A DNA stretch of 64,000 bases, taken from Phyllobacterium chamaecytisi. GTDB taxonomy: Bacteria; Pseudomonadota; Alphaproteobacteria; Rhizobiales; Rhizobiaceae. Where the stretch lies: the NCBI RefSeq assembly GCF_020164455.1, contig NZ_JAIQWW010000004.1:248001-312000 (forward strand), in the 5' to 3' direction. Below the pieces are notes generated by a model. That model ran no database searches. It had not been told where the DNA came from and was given only the letters and a program-made list of their open reading frames with translations. The translations under genes and the position numbers were made by a program. Below, in pieces: positions 17,784-27,720 of this stretch; the stretch's first letter is position 1; each line of letters starts with the position of its first letter.

Positions 17784-18608
17784 TCAGGACGAGACTTCGC
17801 TGGACTCTGATTTTGCTTCAGCCTCGGTTGCCGCACGCTTCTTCTCGACCAGACGCGCCATCCAGATCGAAACCTCGTAGAGAAGGATCGTCGGGAGCGC
17901 AAGACCGATCTGGCTGATCGGATCGGGCGGCGTGATAACGGCGGCAACGATAAACGCAATGATGATGGCGTATTTGCGCTTCGACCTCAGCCCCTCGTAG
18001 CCGACAAGACCGACACGCGCCAGGAGGGTCGTCACAACCGGGAGCTGAAACACCAGCCCGAACGCGAAAATCAGCGTCATGATAAGGCTGAGATATTCGG
18101 AAACCTTCGGCAACAGCGAAATCTGGACTTCACCTGCTCCGCCGGTCTGCTGCATGGCCAGGAAGAACCACATGACCATCGGCGTGAAGAAGAAATATAC
18201 CAGCGCGCCGCCCATAAGAAAAAGGATCGGCGATGCAATCAGGAATGGCAGAAACGCCATTCTCTCATTGCGGTAAAGGCCGGGCGCTACGAACTTGTAG
18301 ATTTGCGATGCGATGACTGGGAACGCGATGACGATACCGCCGAACATGGCGACCTTCACCTGCGTGAAAAAGAATTCCTGCGGGGCCGTATAGATGAGTT
18401 GCGCCTTGGCGGGATCGAACCCCGCCCACAAGATCGCCCACTGATACGGGATGACCAAAAGGTTGAACAACTGCTTGCCGAAATGAAAGCATACGAGGAA
18501 CGCCAGGAAGAACGCCAGAAGTGCCCAGATCAGGCGCCGGCGCAGCTCGATCAGGTGCTCCATCAATGGGGCCGAGCTTTTATCGATTTCGTCGTCAGCG
18601 CTGCTCAA
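17784..18608 (-). CDS. tatC: twin-arginine translocase subunit TatC
   Basis: A 274-residue six-helix membrane protein, the receptor for twin-arginine signal peptides. The N-terminus has the conserved MEHLIELRRRLIWALLAF with the glutamate and ELR motif essential for signal recognition, followed by FFTQVKVAMFGGIVIAFPVI and YRNERMAFLPFL. Its start overlaps tatB by 4 bp. The C-terminal tail is longer and charged (KKRAATEAEAKSESSEVSS). With TatA and TatB it exports folded proteins to the periplasm. Confidence 0.97.
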   Translation of the reverse strand: MSSADDEIDKSSAPLMEHLIELRRRLIWALLAFFLAFLVCFHFGKQLFNLLVIPYQWAILWAGFDPAKAQLIYTAPQEFFFTQVKVAMFGGIVIAFPVIASQIYKFVAPGLYRNERMAFLPFLIASPILFLMGGALVYFFFTPMVMWFFLAMQQTGGAGEVQISLLPKVSEYLSLIMTLIFAFGLVFQLPVVTTLLARVGLVGYEGLRSKRKYAIIIAFIVAAVITPPDPISQIGLALPTILLYEVSIWMARLVEKKRAATEAEAKSESSEVSS

Positions 18609-19246
18609 CTCTTTGTCCCCGTGTCGACAGCCTTGGCCTTCGGCTTCGCTGTTCTTTTGGCAGGTGTTTTGGTCGGTGCAGCCGTTGCAACTTCTGCGGC
18701 AGGGGCAGCGCTCTTCTTAGGCGCAGCCTTCGAAGCGTCTGCGGCTTTCTTGGCTGGCGCTCCCCGCTTGGCTTTGGTTTCAGCGGCAGCCGCAACCGGT
18801 TTCTGTCTCGACCTTGCGGGCTTCTTTATCACTGGTTCGGCGGCAGGTGTGGCCGAAGCGGCCAAGGGTTCCATCACCTGCGGTTGCAACTGGGTTGCCC
18901 CCGGCGCGGCTGGATCAGGCACGGCGACATTGTCCTTTGCCGTTACTGTCGCATCCTTCAGCGTGGAACGGATCTCTTCACCGATCGTACGCACAGGATC
19001 GAATACCTTGCGAATGTCGTTTCGAGGATCGAGACTCTTGGCGTCATTGATAATTTCACGAACGTCATCGAGCTCGGCCTCTTTCAAGGCCTCGTCAAAC
19101 TGCTTGCGGAACTCGCCGGCAGTTGCCCGAAACTTTGCGGTTGCCTTGCCGAAGGCACGCAGCATCTTCGGCAAATCCTTCGGTCCGACCACCACGATCA
19201 TGACGATCACGATCACCAGGATTTCCGACCAACCAACTTCAAACAT
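18605..19246 (-). CDS. tatB: twin-arginine translocase subunit TatB
   Basis: A 213-residue TatB. The N-terminal helix MFEVGWSEILVIVIVMIVVVGPKDLP ends in the conserved G-P hinge, followed by an amphipathic helix and a coiled stretch to about residue 75. The C-terminal half is a long Ala/Lys/Pro-rich tail, as in other alphaproteobacterial TatB proteins; such tails are usually dispensable. It lies between tatA (62 bases upstream) and tatC (4-bp overlap). TatB works with TatC as the signal-peptide receptor. Confidence 0.95.
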   Translation of the reverse strand: MFEVGWSEILVIVIVMIVVVGPKDLPKMLRAFGKATAKFRATAGEFRKQFDEALKEAELDDVREIINDAKSLDPRNDIRKVFDPVRTIGEEIRSTLKDATVTAKDNVAVPDPAAPGATQLQPQVMEPLAASATPAAEPVIKKPARSRQKPVAAAAETKAKRGAPAKKAADASKAAPKKSAAPAAEVATAAPTKTPAKRTAKPKAKAVDTGTKS

Positions 19247-19308
19247 TCATCATGCTCCAGCCACGACGCGGCCACACAGCCGCGCGCAGGACAAGATTAT
19301 CCTTGGAT

Positions 19309-19536
19309 TCAAGACTTTGTGGTCTTTTCCTTGACTGAATTCACCGGCTGGCTTGTCTGATTATCAATCGTTTTCGAATTGTCGGCAGTGTCAGCAGTGT
19401 CGTCACTCATGCCGCTCTTGAAATTCTTGATACCCTTGGCAACGTCACCCATGAGTTCCGGGATCTTGCCGCGACCGAAAAGAAGAAGCACGACCGCAAG
19501 CACGATAAGCCAGTGCCAGATTGAAAAACTACCCAT
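19309..19536 (-). CDS. tatA: twin-arginine translocase subunit TatA
   Basis: A 75-residue TatA, the pore-forming unit. [20 protein letters not shown] is the membrane helix, followed by [20 protein letters not shown], the hinge and amphipathic helix diagnostic of TatA. I place the start at 19536, because GAGG lies 6 bases before this ATG; a TatA with seven extra residues from 19557 would be atypical. It is the first gene of tatABC, 171 bases downstream of scpB; this gap may hold a promoter. Confidence 0.95.
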   Translation of the reverse strand: MGSFSIWHWLIVLAVVLLLFGRGKIPELMGDVAKGIKNFKSGMSDDTADTADNSKTIDNQTSQPVNSVKEKTTKS

Positions 19537-19707
19537 TTGATCCTCACATTCACCCAACAGTTTGGGCTGATCTATGTCTTTTCCCCGTGCTTTTCAAACA
19601 CAAGTCTCTTCTGCTCTTTCACATTCATGTAAACGCAGCGCAAGTCCGAAGTGAACTCTGCGTCACGAATTTTGATGTTGGCAAGCGATTATAACAGAAA
19701 GCTTGTC

Positions 19708-20430
19708 TCAATCATGTTCGATACGGGGCGTCAAAAGACCGAGTTCCTCGAGGTCGATGTCCGTCAGTGGATCTTCATCTTCGGTCAGTTCATCCGGATC
19801 ATTGACCGGGATCGGGATGGAAAAGTTGGTTGGCATACGCGTCGAAAGCAGACCTGCACCGCGCAATTCGTCAATCCCCGGCAGATCGCGCACTTCCTGC
19901 AGGCCGAAATGATCGAGGAATGAAGCCGTGGTGCCATAGGTGATAGGACGGCCGGGTGTCCGGCGGCGACCGCGAAACTTGATCCAGCCCGTTTCCATCA
20001 GCACATCGAGTGTGCCCTTCGAAGTCTCGACGCCACGAATGTCTTCAAGTTCCGCGCGTGTCACCGGCTGATGATAGGCGATGATTGCAAGGACCTCGAG
20101 GGCTGCACGCGACAGCTTCTTTTGTTGAACGGCCTCCCGGTTCATCAGGAAAGCGAGATCGGCAGCCGTACGGAATGCCCATGCGCCGCCTGTCTGCCGC
20201 AGATTGATACCGCGCTTTGAATAGATCTCCTGCAGTTCGCCAAGCAGCGCAGCCACGTCGACACCGGATGGCAGACGCTCACGCAGGGCCTTTTCCGTTA
20301 CCGGCTCTGCCGATGCGAACAATATGGCCTCGGCCATACGCAGCGCATCGGAAAGCGAAACCGCAGAGTTCCAGTTGCCGGCCGGCAAGTCGACCTCGTC
20401 ATCGTCGATGTTATGAATGCTGTCAGCCAT
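19708..20430 (-). CDS. scpB: segregation and condensation protein B
   Basis: A 240-residue ScpB, the winged-helix kleisin partner of the SMC condensin. Blocks typical of the family are ALRMAEAILFASAEPVTEKAL, GGAWAFRTA, LSRAALEVLAIIAYHQPVTRAEL, IRGVETSKGTLDVLMETGWI, and GRRRTPGRPITYGTTASFLDHFGL (quoted in part). Start 20430 is preferred, with AAGGA 8 bases upstream; it overlaps the scpA stop by 8 bp. An in-frame ATG at 20439 is the alternative. Confidence 0.95.
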   Translation of the reverse strand: MADSIHNIDDDEVDLPAGNWNSAVSLSDALRMAEAILFASAEPVTEKALRERLPSGVDVAALLGELQEIYSKRGINLRQTGGAWAFRTAADLAFLMNREAVQQKKLSRAALEVLAIIAYHQPVTRAELEDIRGVETSKGTLDVLMETGWIKFRGRRRTPGRPITYGTTASFLDHFGLQEVRDLPGIDELRGAGLLSTRMPTNFSIPIPVNDPDELTEDEDPLTDIDLEELGLLTPRIEHD

Positions 20431-21271
20431 TTGCCACATCCTTCAGCGGCTCGGTCTGCTTATCAAGCCTGTTGCGCAGATAGATCGGGTTGAACGCGCC
20501 GGTCTGGCGGATTTCCAGATGCCCTTCCCGGACCATTTCCAGGCTGGCAGCAAAAGAGCTGGCCATGGCGGTCGCCCGCTCCGTCGGCGAAAAGATAAAT
20601 TCCATCAGGTAATGATCGAGCGCTGTCCAGTCCTTCATCTCACCCACAAGCCGCATCAGGATCTCGCGCGCATCCTTCAGCGACCAGACCGTACGCCGCG
20701 CGATCTGCACACGCGAAGTGGCCCGCTTTTGCCGCTGTGAAGCGTAGGCGGTCAAAAGCTCGTAGAGCGTCGCCGCATAGGCGTTGGTTTGATCGACAAT
20801 CACAGCCTCCGGCATGCCCCGGGAAAAGACATCGCGGCCGAGCCGGTTGCGGTTAATGAGCTTCGTTGCCGCGTCGCGCATTGCTTCCAGCCGCTTTAGC
20901 CGGAACTGCAGCGTTGCAGCCAATTCCTCGCCGCTTTCACCTTCGTCACCGGGCGCCTTGGGAATCAGCAGCTTGGATTTAAGGTAGGTAAGCCACGCCG
21001 CCATGACCAGATAATCGGCGGCAAGCTCAAGCCGCAATGCCTGCGCCTGCCGGATGAAGATCAAATACTGCTCGACCAGCGCAAGCACGGAAATGCGGGC
21101 GAGATCGACACGCTGGTTACGAGCGAGATGCAGCAACAGATCAAGTGGGCCTTCGAACCCCTTGATATCAATGACAAGCGACGGCTCGCTGGCAGCGCGA
21201 TCGACCTGACTTTCCCACAGCGCTTCCATGGGTGCCGTGTCGTTGCCATTTATCTTTTGCTCGCTCGCCAA
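20423..21271 (-). CDS. scpA: segregation and condensation protein A
   Basis: A kleisin, ScpA, that bridges the SMC heads. The core IKGFEGPLDLLLHLARNQRVDL is the SMC-binding N-terminal domain, followed by VMAAWLTYLKSKLLIP and a C-terminal winged helix. The start is not settled. A TTG at 21271, 13 bases after the nagZ stop and behind GCGAGAGAAA, gives 282 residues. The first ATG (21229) gives 268 residues but lacks a ribosome site. I chose the TTG. The gene lies between nagZ and scpB in the conserved rhizobial order. Confidence 0.92.
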   Translation of the reverse strand: MASEQKINGNDTAPMEALWESQVDRAASEPSLVIDIKGFEGPLDLLLHLARNQRVDLARISVLALVEQYLIFIRQAQALRLELAADYLVMAAWLTYLKSKLLIPKAPGDEGESGEELAATLQFRLKRLEAMRDAATKLINRNRLGRDVFSRGMPEAVIVDQTNAYAATLYELLTAYASQRQKRATSRVQIARRTVWSLKDAREILMRLVGEMKDWTALDHYLMEFIFSPTERATAMASSFAASLEMVREGHLEIRQTGAFNPIYLRNRLDKQTEPLKDVANG

Positions 21272-21284
21272 ATTTCTCTCGCTT

Positions 21285-22304
21285 CTATGCCACCGCCTCG
21301 AAAGTACGCTGGAATTCTTCCCGGAGTTCTTCCTCGTTGGAAGTATCCGGTTCTTTTCGATATTCGATTGCCCGCTGCGCCCGCTCGAACGCCTTGCCCT
21401 CGAGCTCCGGTGTGCAAGCCGCAACGGCTTTCATTTGATCCATGATACCGTGGCAATGAAGCACGATATCAAGCCCCGCCGCAAAGATTGCTTTGGTCCG
21501 GTCGAAATAATCCCCAGAAAGTGCATTCATGGAGACATCGTCGCTCATCAGCAGCCCGTCGAAACCTATATAGTCCCGGATGATCTCCTCTACCACCTTG
21601 CCCGATGTCGTCGCCGGGTTCTTTGGATCAACGGCCGAAAAGATCACATGCGCACTCATCGCCATCGGCAGGTCAGCCAAAGCCCGGAACGGCGCGAAAT
21701 CATGTTCGGCAAGCTCCTCAAGCGGCGTCGCGACCGTCGGCAATTCGTGATGCGTGTCGGCAAAGGCTCGGCCGTGCCCCGGTATGTGCTTGATCACTGG
21801 CAGCATGCCGCCCGCAAGCAAGCCATCCGCGGCGGCTCGGCCCATGGCCGTCACGATCTCCGGATGCTTGCCATAGGCGCGGGTGCCGATAACGTCATTG
21901 GCGCCTTCGACGGGGACATCGAGCACCGGCAGGCAATCGACATTGATACCGAGCTTGAGAAGATCAAATGCATGCAGGCGCGACAGGAGCCAGGCTGAGC
22001 GCAATCCGAGCTCCTCATTTTCCCGGAAAAGCGCGCCGAGCTGCGACCCTGAGGGATAATCCGGCACGAGCGGCGGCCGTAGTCGTTGCACGCGCCCGCC
22101 TTCCTGGTCAATCAGCACCAGTGCGTCGTCGCGGTCCACCAGATCACGCAAATGCGCACACAAATCCTCAATCTGTGCCGGCTCGCTGATATTGCGGGCA
22201 AAAAGAATAAAACCCCACGGCCGCTCATCGCGAAAGAATGCGATTTCGTCTGGGGTCAGTTTCAAACCGGTCGTCCCGGCAATCCATGCTTTTGATTCGC
22301 TCAT
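21285..22304 (-). CDS. nagZ: beta-N-acetylhexosaminidase NagZ
   Basis: A 339-residue family 3 glycoside hydrolase that removes N-acetylglucosamine from muropeptides during wall recycling. The family signature KHIPGHGRAFADTHHELP (about residues 165-182) includes the catalytic-loop Asp-His dyad. FILFARNISEP, VLIDQEGGRVQRLRPP and LLMSDDVSMNAL (with the nucleophile Asp) are also present. It is a cytoplasmic enzyme. In related genomes it directly follows the SPOR-protein gene; here a DUF4160/DUF2442 pair lies between them. Confidence 0.96.
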   Translation of the reverse strand: MSESKAWIAGTTGLKLTPDEIAFFRDERPWGFILFARNISEPAQIEDLCAHLRDLVDRDDALVLIDQEGGRVQRLRPPLVPDYPSGSQLGALFRENEELGLRSAWLLSRLHAFDLLKLGINVDCLPVLDVPVEGANDVIGTRAYGKHPEIVTAMGRAAADGLLAGGMLPVIKHIPGHGRAFADTHHELPTVATPLEELAEHDFAPFRALADLPMAMSAHVIFSAVDPKNPATTSGKVVEEIIRDYIGFDGLLMSDDVSMNALSGDYFDRTKAIFAAGLDIVLHCHGIMDQMKAVAACTPELEGKAFERAQRAIEYRKEPDTSNEEELREEFQRTFEAVA

Positions 22305-22373
22305 AGCGGGAGTCTACTTGAAATCGATGCTGTGGCACAGGTTTCGCTGAACGTTTGCAAAGGCTTCCCCAGA

Positions 22374-22793
22374 TCAGCCGCTGGCCGTTTTTCGCGGACG
22401 TCCACCCTTTGCACCATTCGCCCTGGCTGCTGCCGATTTCGCGGGTGAAACGGCCTTTCCCGCCGCGCGAGCAAGTTCCCGGGTCATCCAGGCCCGTGTA
22501 CCGAAGATGCCTGACACAAGAGCAGGCACATACAGATCAACGTCCAGCTTTGGCCAGTGCAAGTTCAGGCCGGCCCCATCGACCCGGATATCAGCGAGGT
22601 CCTCATCACTCGCATTCTGTAAATCCTGCACGAAATGGAAGGGAAATGCATAGCTGCATCCATTTATCAGATCTAACACCACGCGCCGGGTTACACTGTC
22701 ATATTGAGCCAGCGACGCCCGAGGTTCCATCATAAGTGTTTCTTGTCCCCTGGCATTTGCCAGATCGAACTGCGCATCAGTCAAGCCTGCCAT
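22374..22793 (-). CDS. DUF2442 domain protein
   Basis: A 139-residue protein with a DUF2442 domain (SVTRRVVLDLINGCSYAFP and DIRVDGAGLNLHWPKLDVDLYVPAL, quoted in part) and a C-terminal basic tail ending GGRPRKTASG, a pattern common at the end of small DNA-associated proteins. It starts at 22793 (GGGAG 7 bases upstream) and overlaps the DUF4160 gene by 17 bp. DUF2442 and DUF4160 genes are repeatedly found as adjacent pairs and have been proposed as a toxin-antitoxin-like module; no activity is proven here. Confidence 0.82.
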   Translation of the reverse strand: MAGLTDAQFDLANARGQETLMMEPRASLAQYDSVTRRVVLDLINGCSYAFPFHFVQDLQNASDEDLADIRVDGAGLNLHWPKLDVDLYVPALVSGIFGTRAWMTRELARAAGKAVSPAKSAAARANGAKGGRPRKTASG

Positions 22794-23025
22794 GGATACG
22801 CTCCCATTCCTGTTTGAATATGTCACGGAGCTCGCAAACCTCCGCCATCAACCGCTTCATGTCGGACCGCTTGATGCCGATACTGTAAATCAATTCGGGG
22901 GCACCGCCCAAACCATCGAGATTGATCTTCGCTTGGCCCGTCCCGGTAACATGGATATGTGCTGGTTCGTGGTCGACGGTGTAGATCACAAAACGAAAAC
23001 CGTAAGCACGGTGGATAACAACCAT
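22777..23025 (-). CDS. DUF4160 domain protein
   Basis: An 82-residue DUF4160 protein. The family text is clear: YGFRFVIYTVDHEPAHIHVTG (HEPAHIHV is the family hallmark) and a C-terminal helix that runs MKRLMAEVCELRDIFKQEWERIHG. It is the first gene of a two-gene unit with DUF2442. The upstream 115 bases to the SPOR terminator are AT-rich and should hold its promoter. The unit interrupts the otherwise conserved SPOR-nagZ junction. Confidence 0.85.
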   Translation of the reverse strand: MVVIHRAYGFRFVIYTVDHEPAHIHVTGTGQAKINLDGLGGAPELIYSIGIKRSDMKRLMAEVCELRDIFKQEWERIHGRLD

Positions 23026-23140
23026 AAAAAATATAATCCCATCTGTTGGGTTTTACAATCGACATAATGACAAATTCTATAAGGTTAAAAGCGAATAATA
23101 TTTTGATTAAATTATCAGCCGATTGAACTAGCACAACAAA

Positions 23141-23169
23141 AAAAGGCTCCGCCAATGGCGGAGCCTTTT
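23141..23169 (-). terminator. Rho-independent terminator of the SPOR gene
   Basis: Stem AAGGCTCCGCC/GGCGGAGCCTT around 23143-23168, with a run of T on the minus strand. It ends the leftward SPOR transcript, so the DUF4160/DUF2442 pair and nagZ need their own promoter. Confidence 0.88.
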
Positions 23170-23189
23170 CAATGAGATGCGTGAGGTTT

Positions 23190-25754
23190 TTACTGCGTAA
23201 CGAAGCAGCTGCCGCCTGCAGTCTTGTATTTCGCGCACAAGGCGTTCGCATCGCTCTTGGAGCCAGCCGGAATGCGAACACGGAAGAATGTGCCTTTGCC
23301 GGCAATCTCGGCCTGCTTGATATCGACACCGCGGCCGCCGATCACACCCGCATATTTTTGGGAGAGCGAAGCGTATGTCTTCTGCGCGCCCTCGACATTC
23401 GGTTGCGAGGCAATCTGGATGAGATAGCTCCCCGCTGCCGGAGCGGCGGAGGCGACCTGCTGAGCAGCTGCATTCTTTGGCGGAACGCGATCGACAATGT
23501 CGATCGGTTGATCTGCCGGACGCGATTCGACCACCGGAATATTCTTCGGCGTAACGGAAGCAACCGTTTCGGGAGTGATTTTCTTGGTCGCAACGGGCTT
23601 CGGAGGCAACTTGCCAGCAGCCGGAGCCGGTTTTGCCGCTGCAGTTGCAGCTGGTGCTTCGGGTGCAGGTGCAGCAGTCTGTGCAGGCACAGCTGCCGGG
23701 GCGTCCTGCATCAATGCGCCAATTTCGTCGTCGCCAGTTGTTGCCGGCGCCGCGGATGCATTTGCATCGAGCGGAGCTGCGGGACGGTCAGCCGGGGCAG
23801 CGGCAGGGCCGGCACTCACCGGATCAGCCGGTTCTGGAATGGAGGCGACCATCGTGCCATCCGGTTTGACGACCATAGTCTGCACCTTGCGCGGTGCAAT
23901 CGCACTGTTGCGTTCCGCCGGTGCAGCGTCGGCAGTATCGTCTGCGGTGGCAGGATCAACACGCGCCTCCACCTTGTCGCCCGCTGCAGGACCATCGGTG
24001 GGTGGCGCATCGGTGGCGAGCATATCCGTAACGGACGCGCCTCCATCCTCATCGGCTGGAAGATCGATAGGATCCTCCCGTGTTGTTACGAGCTGATCCT
24101 GCTTCGGTGCTTCCGGAGCAGCCGTCGCGCTCTTGTCGTAAACCGCCTTGTCCTGATTTGGCACAACGGCCGTGCTGGCGGTTTCGGGCTGAACCTTGAT
24201 CGGCGTCTTGTCTGCCATGATGACCACAGGTTCGCCGTTCGAACCGCCAGTCCATTTATAGGCGACGGCACCGGCAACCGCGAGCAAAACAACAGCCGCT
24301 GCCACGCCGGGAACAAACAGGTTACTGCGGCGACGCGCAGGTGTTTCCTTTTGCCCATAGGGCGTTGCGGCTATATCGACATTGTCTTGGCGAGGATCAT
24401 AGCCAAAATCCAGATCCTCTTCCGGACCATAGGCAGGCGTTGCCCGGCTTTGTTGTGAGCTCGCAGCGCCCATAGCTGCAGCGCCGGCTGCTACTGCATA
24501 GCCTGCCGGATTGTATTTGTTCTGGTCTGCCTCGTTCCCGAATACATCTGCGAAAATGTCGGCGTATCGGTCTTTCTCGGGCTCCTGCGGGGCAGGATCC
24601 TCCGCTGCGACATAGGCGCCGCGCGAATCGTCGGCTTCGATCGAACCGAATACCTCGGCAAATTCATTATCAAGCTCGTTCAGCCCATTGTGTTGCGGAA
24701 CGTCGTCCTCATAGTTCACGGCCGGAAGATCGAGCGACTCGGTATAATCAACGCGATTTTCTGTAACCGCCACCGTATCGACATCGGGTGCTGCAGTAAT
24801 TGCTGACGCAGCGCGATCGAGCTCGTCGGCATAATCGCTGAGCTCATGAACCTCGGGCAATCGCGGTGCGCTGGCAACAGGCATGGCAACAGGCACTTCA
24901 ATCTGTTCACGAACCGGCGTCGAGGATTGTTCCAGGTTTTGATAAAGCGGGAAAACCGGGGCTGCTTCTGCAACCGGTTCGCTATCCTCGTCTTGATCCG
25001 CCGTTACGTCGAAATCATCGAGCGCCGCCATCAATTCGTCGGTATCGAAATCCTCGATCTCCGAATCCTGAACCTGCTCTTCTTCCGCAGCTTCGTAAGC
25101 TACAGGCTCTGGCTCGGGAACCTGGTGGGTGACTGTTTCCGATGCATGCGATGGCTGCTGGTATGATGTTGTCCGGCTGATCGACGGGGCAATCTCTGTT
25201 CGCCCCGGAACCTGCGTCTGCGATCCATAGCCCCATGAAGCATTTGCCGAACGCTGCACGGCTGGCTGCGCCGATCCTGCAAGCAAGGTTTCAAGCTCAT
25301 CCTCGAGACTGAGTGATGGTGTTGCGAGCACGGGGCGCTCTTCGTAATGGGAAATGGCAACACCAACACCCTCGCCCGCTTCGCTGTCCACGTAAACCGG
25401 GTCCGGCTCGTAGTCGGCGTAATCCGGTTCTTCATAGGCGGCTACGGATTCGGCAGCGGCTTCGTGAGCGTGAGGTGGTTCCGCAGCCAACTCGCGCTCG
25501 ATGGATTCCTGAAAATCCTGAGCGGCAAGGTGATCATCGTGGGCATCATTGTCAGCGGACTGAGGCGCGGCTGGTTCATCAAAGCCCCCCATCAGCTCGC
25601 GTTCGAGGTCCATAGCAAAATCATCGTTGGATCCAGTAGTCCGCCCTTCCTCTTCAACCGTTCCCATGATACGGGAAAGTTCCATCAGAGGGTCGTTATT
25701 ACCTGATCGCGAATCATCCTGCCGGTGAGAACGCTGAATATTGTTGTCCGCCAT
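23190..25754 (-). CDS. large SPOR-domain membrane protein
   Basis: An 854-residue protein. About 460 residues of acidic, low-complexity cytoplasmic sequence come first, then one membrane helix (LFVPGVAAAVVLLAVAGAVA, about residues 475-495), then a Pro/Ala-rich periplasmic linker, and a C-terminal SPOR domain (SYLIQIASQPNVEGAQKTYA to the end, about residues 775-854). SPOR domains bind denuded glycan strands at division septa. The protein probably acts in cell division or wall remodelling. It lies 110 bases downstream of argS, as in related rhizobia. The long acidic N-terminus is unusual among SPOR proteins outside Hyphomicrobiales. Confidence 0.9.
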   Translation of the reverse strand: MADNNIQRSHRQDDSRSGNNDPLMELSRIMGTVEEEGRTTGSNDDFAMDLERELMGGFDEPAAPQSADNDAHDDHLAAQDFQESIERELAAEPPHAHEAAAESVAAYEEPDYADYEPDPVYVDSEAGEGVGVAISHYEERPVLATPSLSLEDELETLLAGSAQPAVQRSANASWGYGSQTQVPGRTEIAPSISRTTSYQQPSHASETVTHQVPEPEPVAYEAAEEEQVQDSEIEDFDTDELMAALDDFDVTADQDEDSEPVAEAAPVFPLYQNLEQSSTPVREQIEVPVAMPVASAPRLPEVHELSDYADELDRAASAITAAPDVDTVAVTENRVDYTESLDLPAVNYEDDVPQHNGLNELDNEFAEVFGSIEADDSRGAYVAAEDPAPQEPEKDRYADIFADVFGNEADQNKYNPAGYAVAAGAAAMGAASSQQSRATPAYGPEEDLDFGYDPRQDNVDIAATPYGQKETPARRRSNLFVPGVAAAVVLLAVAGAVAYKWTGGSNGEPVVIMADKTPIKVQPETASTAVVPNQDKAVYDKSATAAPEAPKQDQLVTTREDPIDLPADEDGGASVTDMLATDAPPTDGPAAGDKVEARVDPATADDTADAAPAERNSAIAPRKVQTMVVKPDGTMVASIPEPADPVSAGPAAAPADRPAAPLDANASAAPATTGDDEIGALMQDAPAAVPAQTAAPAPEAPAATAAAKPAPAAGKLPPKPVATKKITPETVASVTPKNIPVVESRPADQPIDIVDRVPPKNAAAQQVASAAPAAGSYLIQIASQPNVEGAQKTYASLSQKYAGVIGGRGVDIKQAEIAGKGTFFRVRIPAGSKSDANALCAKYKTAGGSCFVTQ

Positions 25755-25864
25755 GGCGTTAATCCTGTACTCTCAACTGTGCGACGTCCGAAAACGTCAC
25801 GCATTGGCCTTACCAGCGCAATGTGGGCAAAAGTTGACAGGATTGCTACGCTTTTCCGCGTATA

Positions 25865-27622
25865 TTAACGCATTTCAGTCGGGGCGTCCGCACCTATTAT
25901 TGACAATCCGGACGTCAAGACCTTCGAAACAACCTGCACCAGCCCTAGCCTGGCTTGGGACAAGTCTGGATCGTTAACCTTAATAAAACGTAAGTCCGGG
26001 TTTTCGGTTCCCTTATTCCACTGCGTATGCAGCGAACTTGCAAGGTCGTAAAGGTAGAAAGCGAGCCTGTGCGGCTCCTGATGCAAAGCCGCTGTTTCGA
26101 TCAGCCGCGGGTATTCCGCGAGCTTGCGGATGAGCGCGATTTCGCTCTCATCCGTCAGCAAACCGAAGTGTTGTGCACTCGCCGCCAACTGGATTTCGCC
26201 GATCCCCAGCTGTTCGATCGCCTGCCGGAAAACCGAATGGCATCTGGCCGAAGCATACTGAACGTAGAAGACGGGATTGTCCTTGGAATGTTCGGTGACT
26301 TTGGCGAAGTCGAAATCGAGCGGAGCGTCGTTCTTCCGGTACAGCATCATGAACCGCACAGGATCCCGGCCTACTTCTTCCACCACATCGCGCAAGGTTA
26401 CGAACTCGCCCGACCGTTTCGACATCCGCACGGGTTCGCCGTTCCGATAGAGCTTGACGAGTTGGCAGATCAGCACAGTCAGCTTCGCCGTCCCGCCGGA
26501 AACAGCCCTCGCCAAAGATTCCAGCCGCTTGACGTAACCACCGTGATCCGCGCCGAGCACATAGATCATCTCGTCGAAGTGCCGGTCGTACTTGTCCTTG
26601 AAATAGGCAACGTCAGCCGCGAAATAGGTGAACTGGCCGTCCGACTTGACCAGTGGCCGGTCAATATCATCGCCAACATCGGTCGACCGGAACAGCGTTT
26701 GCTCCCGGTCTTCCCAATCTTCCGGCAATTGGCCCTTGGGCGGCGGCAGTTTGCCCTTGTACACATGCCCCTTCAGCGTCAGGTCGTTGATAGCAGACCG
26801 GATCAGCTTGGCATTGTTGGCATGCAGCGTCCGCTCGGAGAAGAACACGTCATGATGGACATTGAGCGAGGCGAGATCGTCGCGGATCATCACCATCATC
26901 GCATCGATCGTCCGGTCCTTGACGATAGCCAGAGCTTCGTCCTCCGGCATCTCCAGGAGCTTCGTGCCATAATCGGCGGCGAGCGCCTGCCCCACGGGCA
27001 CGAGATAATCGCCAGGATAGAGCCCTGCAGGAATATCGCCGATCTGTTCGCCGAGCGCCTCGCGATACCGCAACGTCACAGAGCTTGCCAGCACATCGAT
27101 CTGCGCGCCGGCATCATTGATGTAATATTCCTTGGCAACGTTATAACCCGCAAACTTGAGCAGGTTGGCCAGAGCGTCGCCGACCACCGCACCCCGGCAA
27201 TGACCGACATGCATGGGGCCCGTCGGATTGGCCGATACATATTCGACATTGACCCGGTGGCCGTAACCGAGCTTTGACCGGCCATAGTCGAGCCCAGCGC
27301 CCAGCATTACGGCAAGTTGCCGGTGCCAATAGGTATCCTTGAGCCGCAGATTGATGAAACCGGGACCCGCCACATCGACAGAGCCGACGTCTGGATCATT
27401 CTTCAGCGCATCTCCAATTCTGACCGCAAGTTCGCGCGGGTTTTGGCCAACCGCCTTGGAGAGCACCATCGCAGCATTCGTCGCGATATCGCCATGGCTG
27501 GGATCGCGCGGCGGTTCGACACCCACGCGCGTCAGATCCACCGCAGCACCATCTGTGGTTTTTAAATCAAGCGCTTGCAGGGCGTTCTTAATCCGCGCGT
27601 CGAAATCGGCGAAGATGTTCAT
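25865..27622 (-). CDS. argS: arginyl-tRNA synthetase
   Basis: A 585-residue class I synthetase. The N-terminal Add1 domain is followed by the HIGH motif in [18 protein letters not shown], and by the KMSKS-equivalent [14 protein letters not shown]. The C-terminal DALR anticodon-binding domain is present ([17 protein letters not shown] and [16 protein letters not shown]). Length is typical for the family. It is followed downstream by the SPOR gene. Confidence 0.97.
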   Translation of the reverse strand: MNIFADFDARIKNALQALDLKTTDGAAVDLTRVGVEPPRDPSHGDIATNAAMVLSKAVGQNPRELAVRIGDALKNDPDVGSVDVAGPGFINLRLKDTYWHRQLAVMLGAGLDYGRSKLGYGHRVNVEYVSANPTGPMHVGHCRGAVVGDALANLLKFAGYNVAKEYYINDAGAQIDVLASSVTLRYREALGEQIGDIPAGLYPGDYLVPVGQALAADYGTKLLEMPEDEALAIVKDRTIDAMMVMIRDDLASLNVHHDVFFSERTLHANNAKLIRSAINDLTLKGHVYKGKLPPPKGQLPEDWEDREQTLFRSTDVGDDIDRPLVKSDGQFTYFAADVAYFKDKYDRHFDEMIYVLGADHGGYVKRLESLARAVSGGTAKLTVLICQLVKLYRNGEPVRMSKRSGEFVTLRDVVEEVGRDPVRFMMLYRKNDAPLDFDFAKVTEHSKDNPVFYVQYASARCHSVFRQAIEQLGIGEIQLAASAQHFGLLTDESEIALIRKLAEYPRLIETAALHQEPHRLAFYLYDLASSLHTQWNKGTENPDLRFIKVNDPDLSQARLGLVQVVSKVLTSGLSIIGADAPTEMR

Positions 27623-27720
27623 GACGTCATACTCATTCGGGGTTCATAGAAAAATCAACGGCTGTTGGCCGAATTGCGTTAGAGACCTTTGAAAATTCAG
27701 CTTGATGAGACAGGTGGTGT

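Noticed and set aside
23172-24458. Long open frame on the plus strand opposite the SPOR gene (over 400 codons)
   Set aside because: It is the antisense of a long Ala/Pro/Glu-rich region whose codons lack stops in reverse. It is full of Arg/Cys/Ser runs and has no ribosome site or family.
26027-27277. Plus-strand open frame of about 416 codons opposite argS
   Set aside because: argS on the other strand is certain. The antisense translation has no domain and is a GC-rich shadow.
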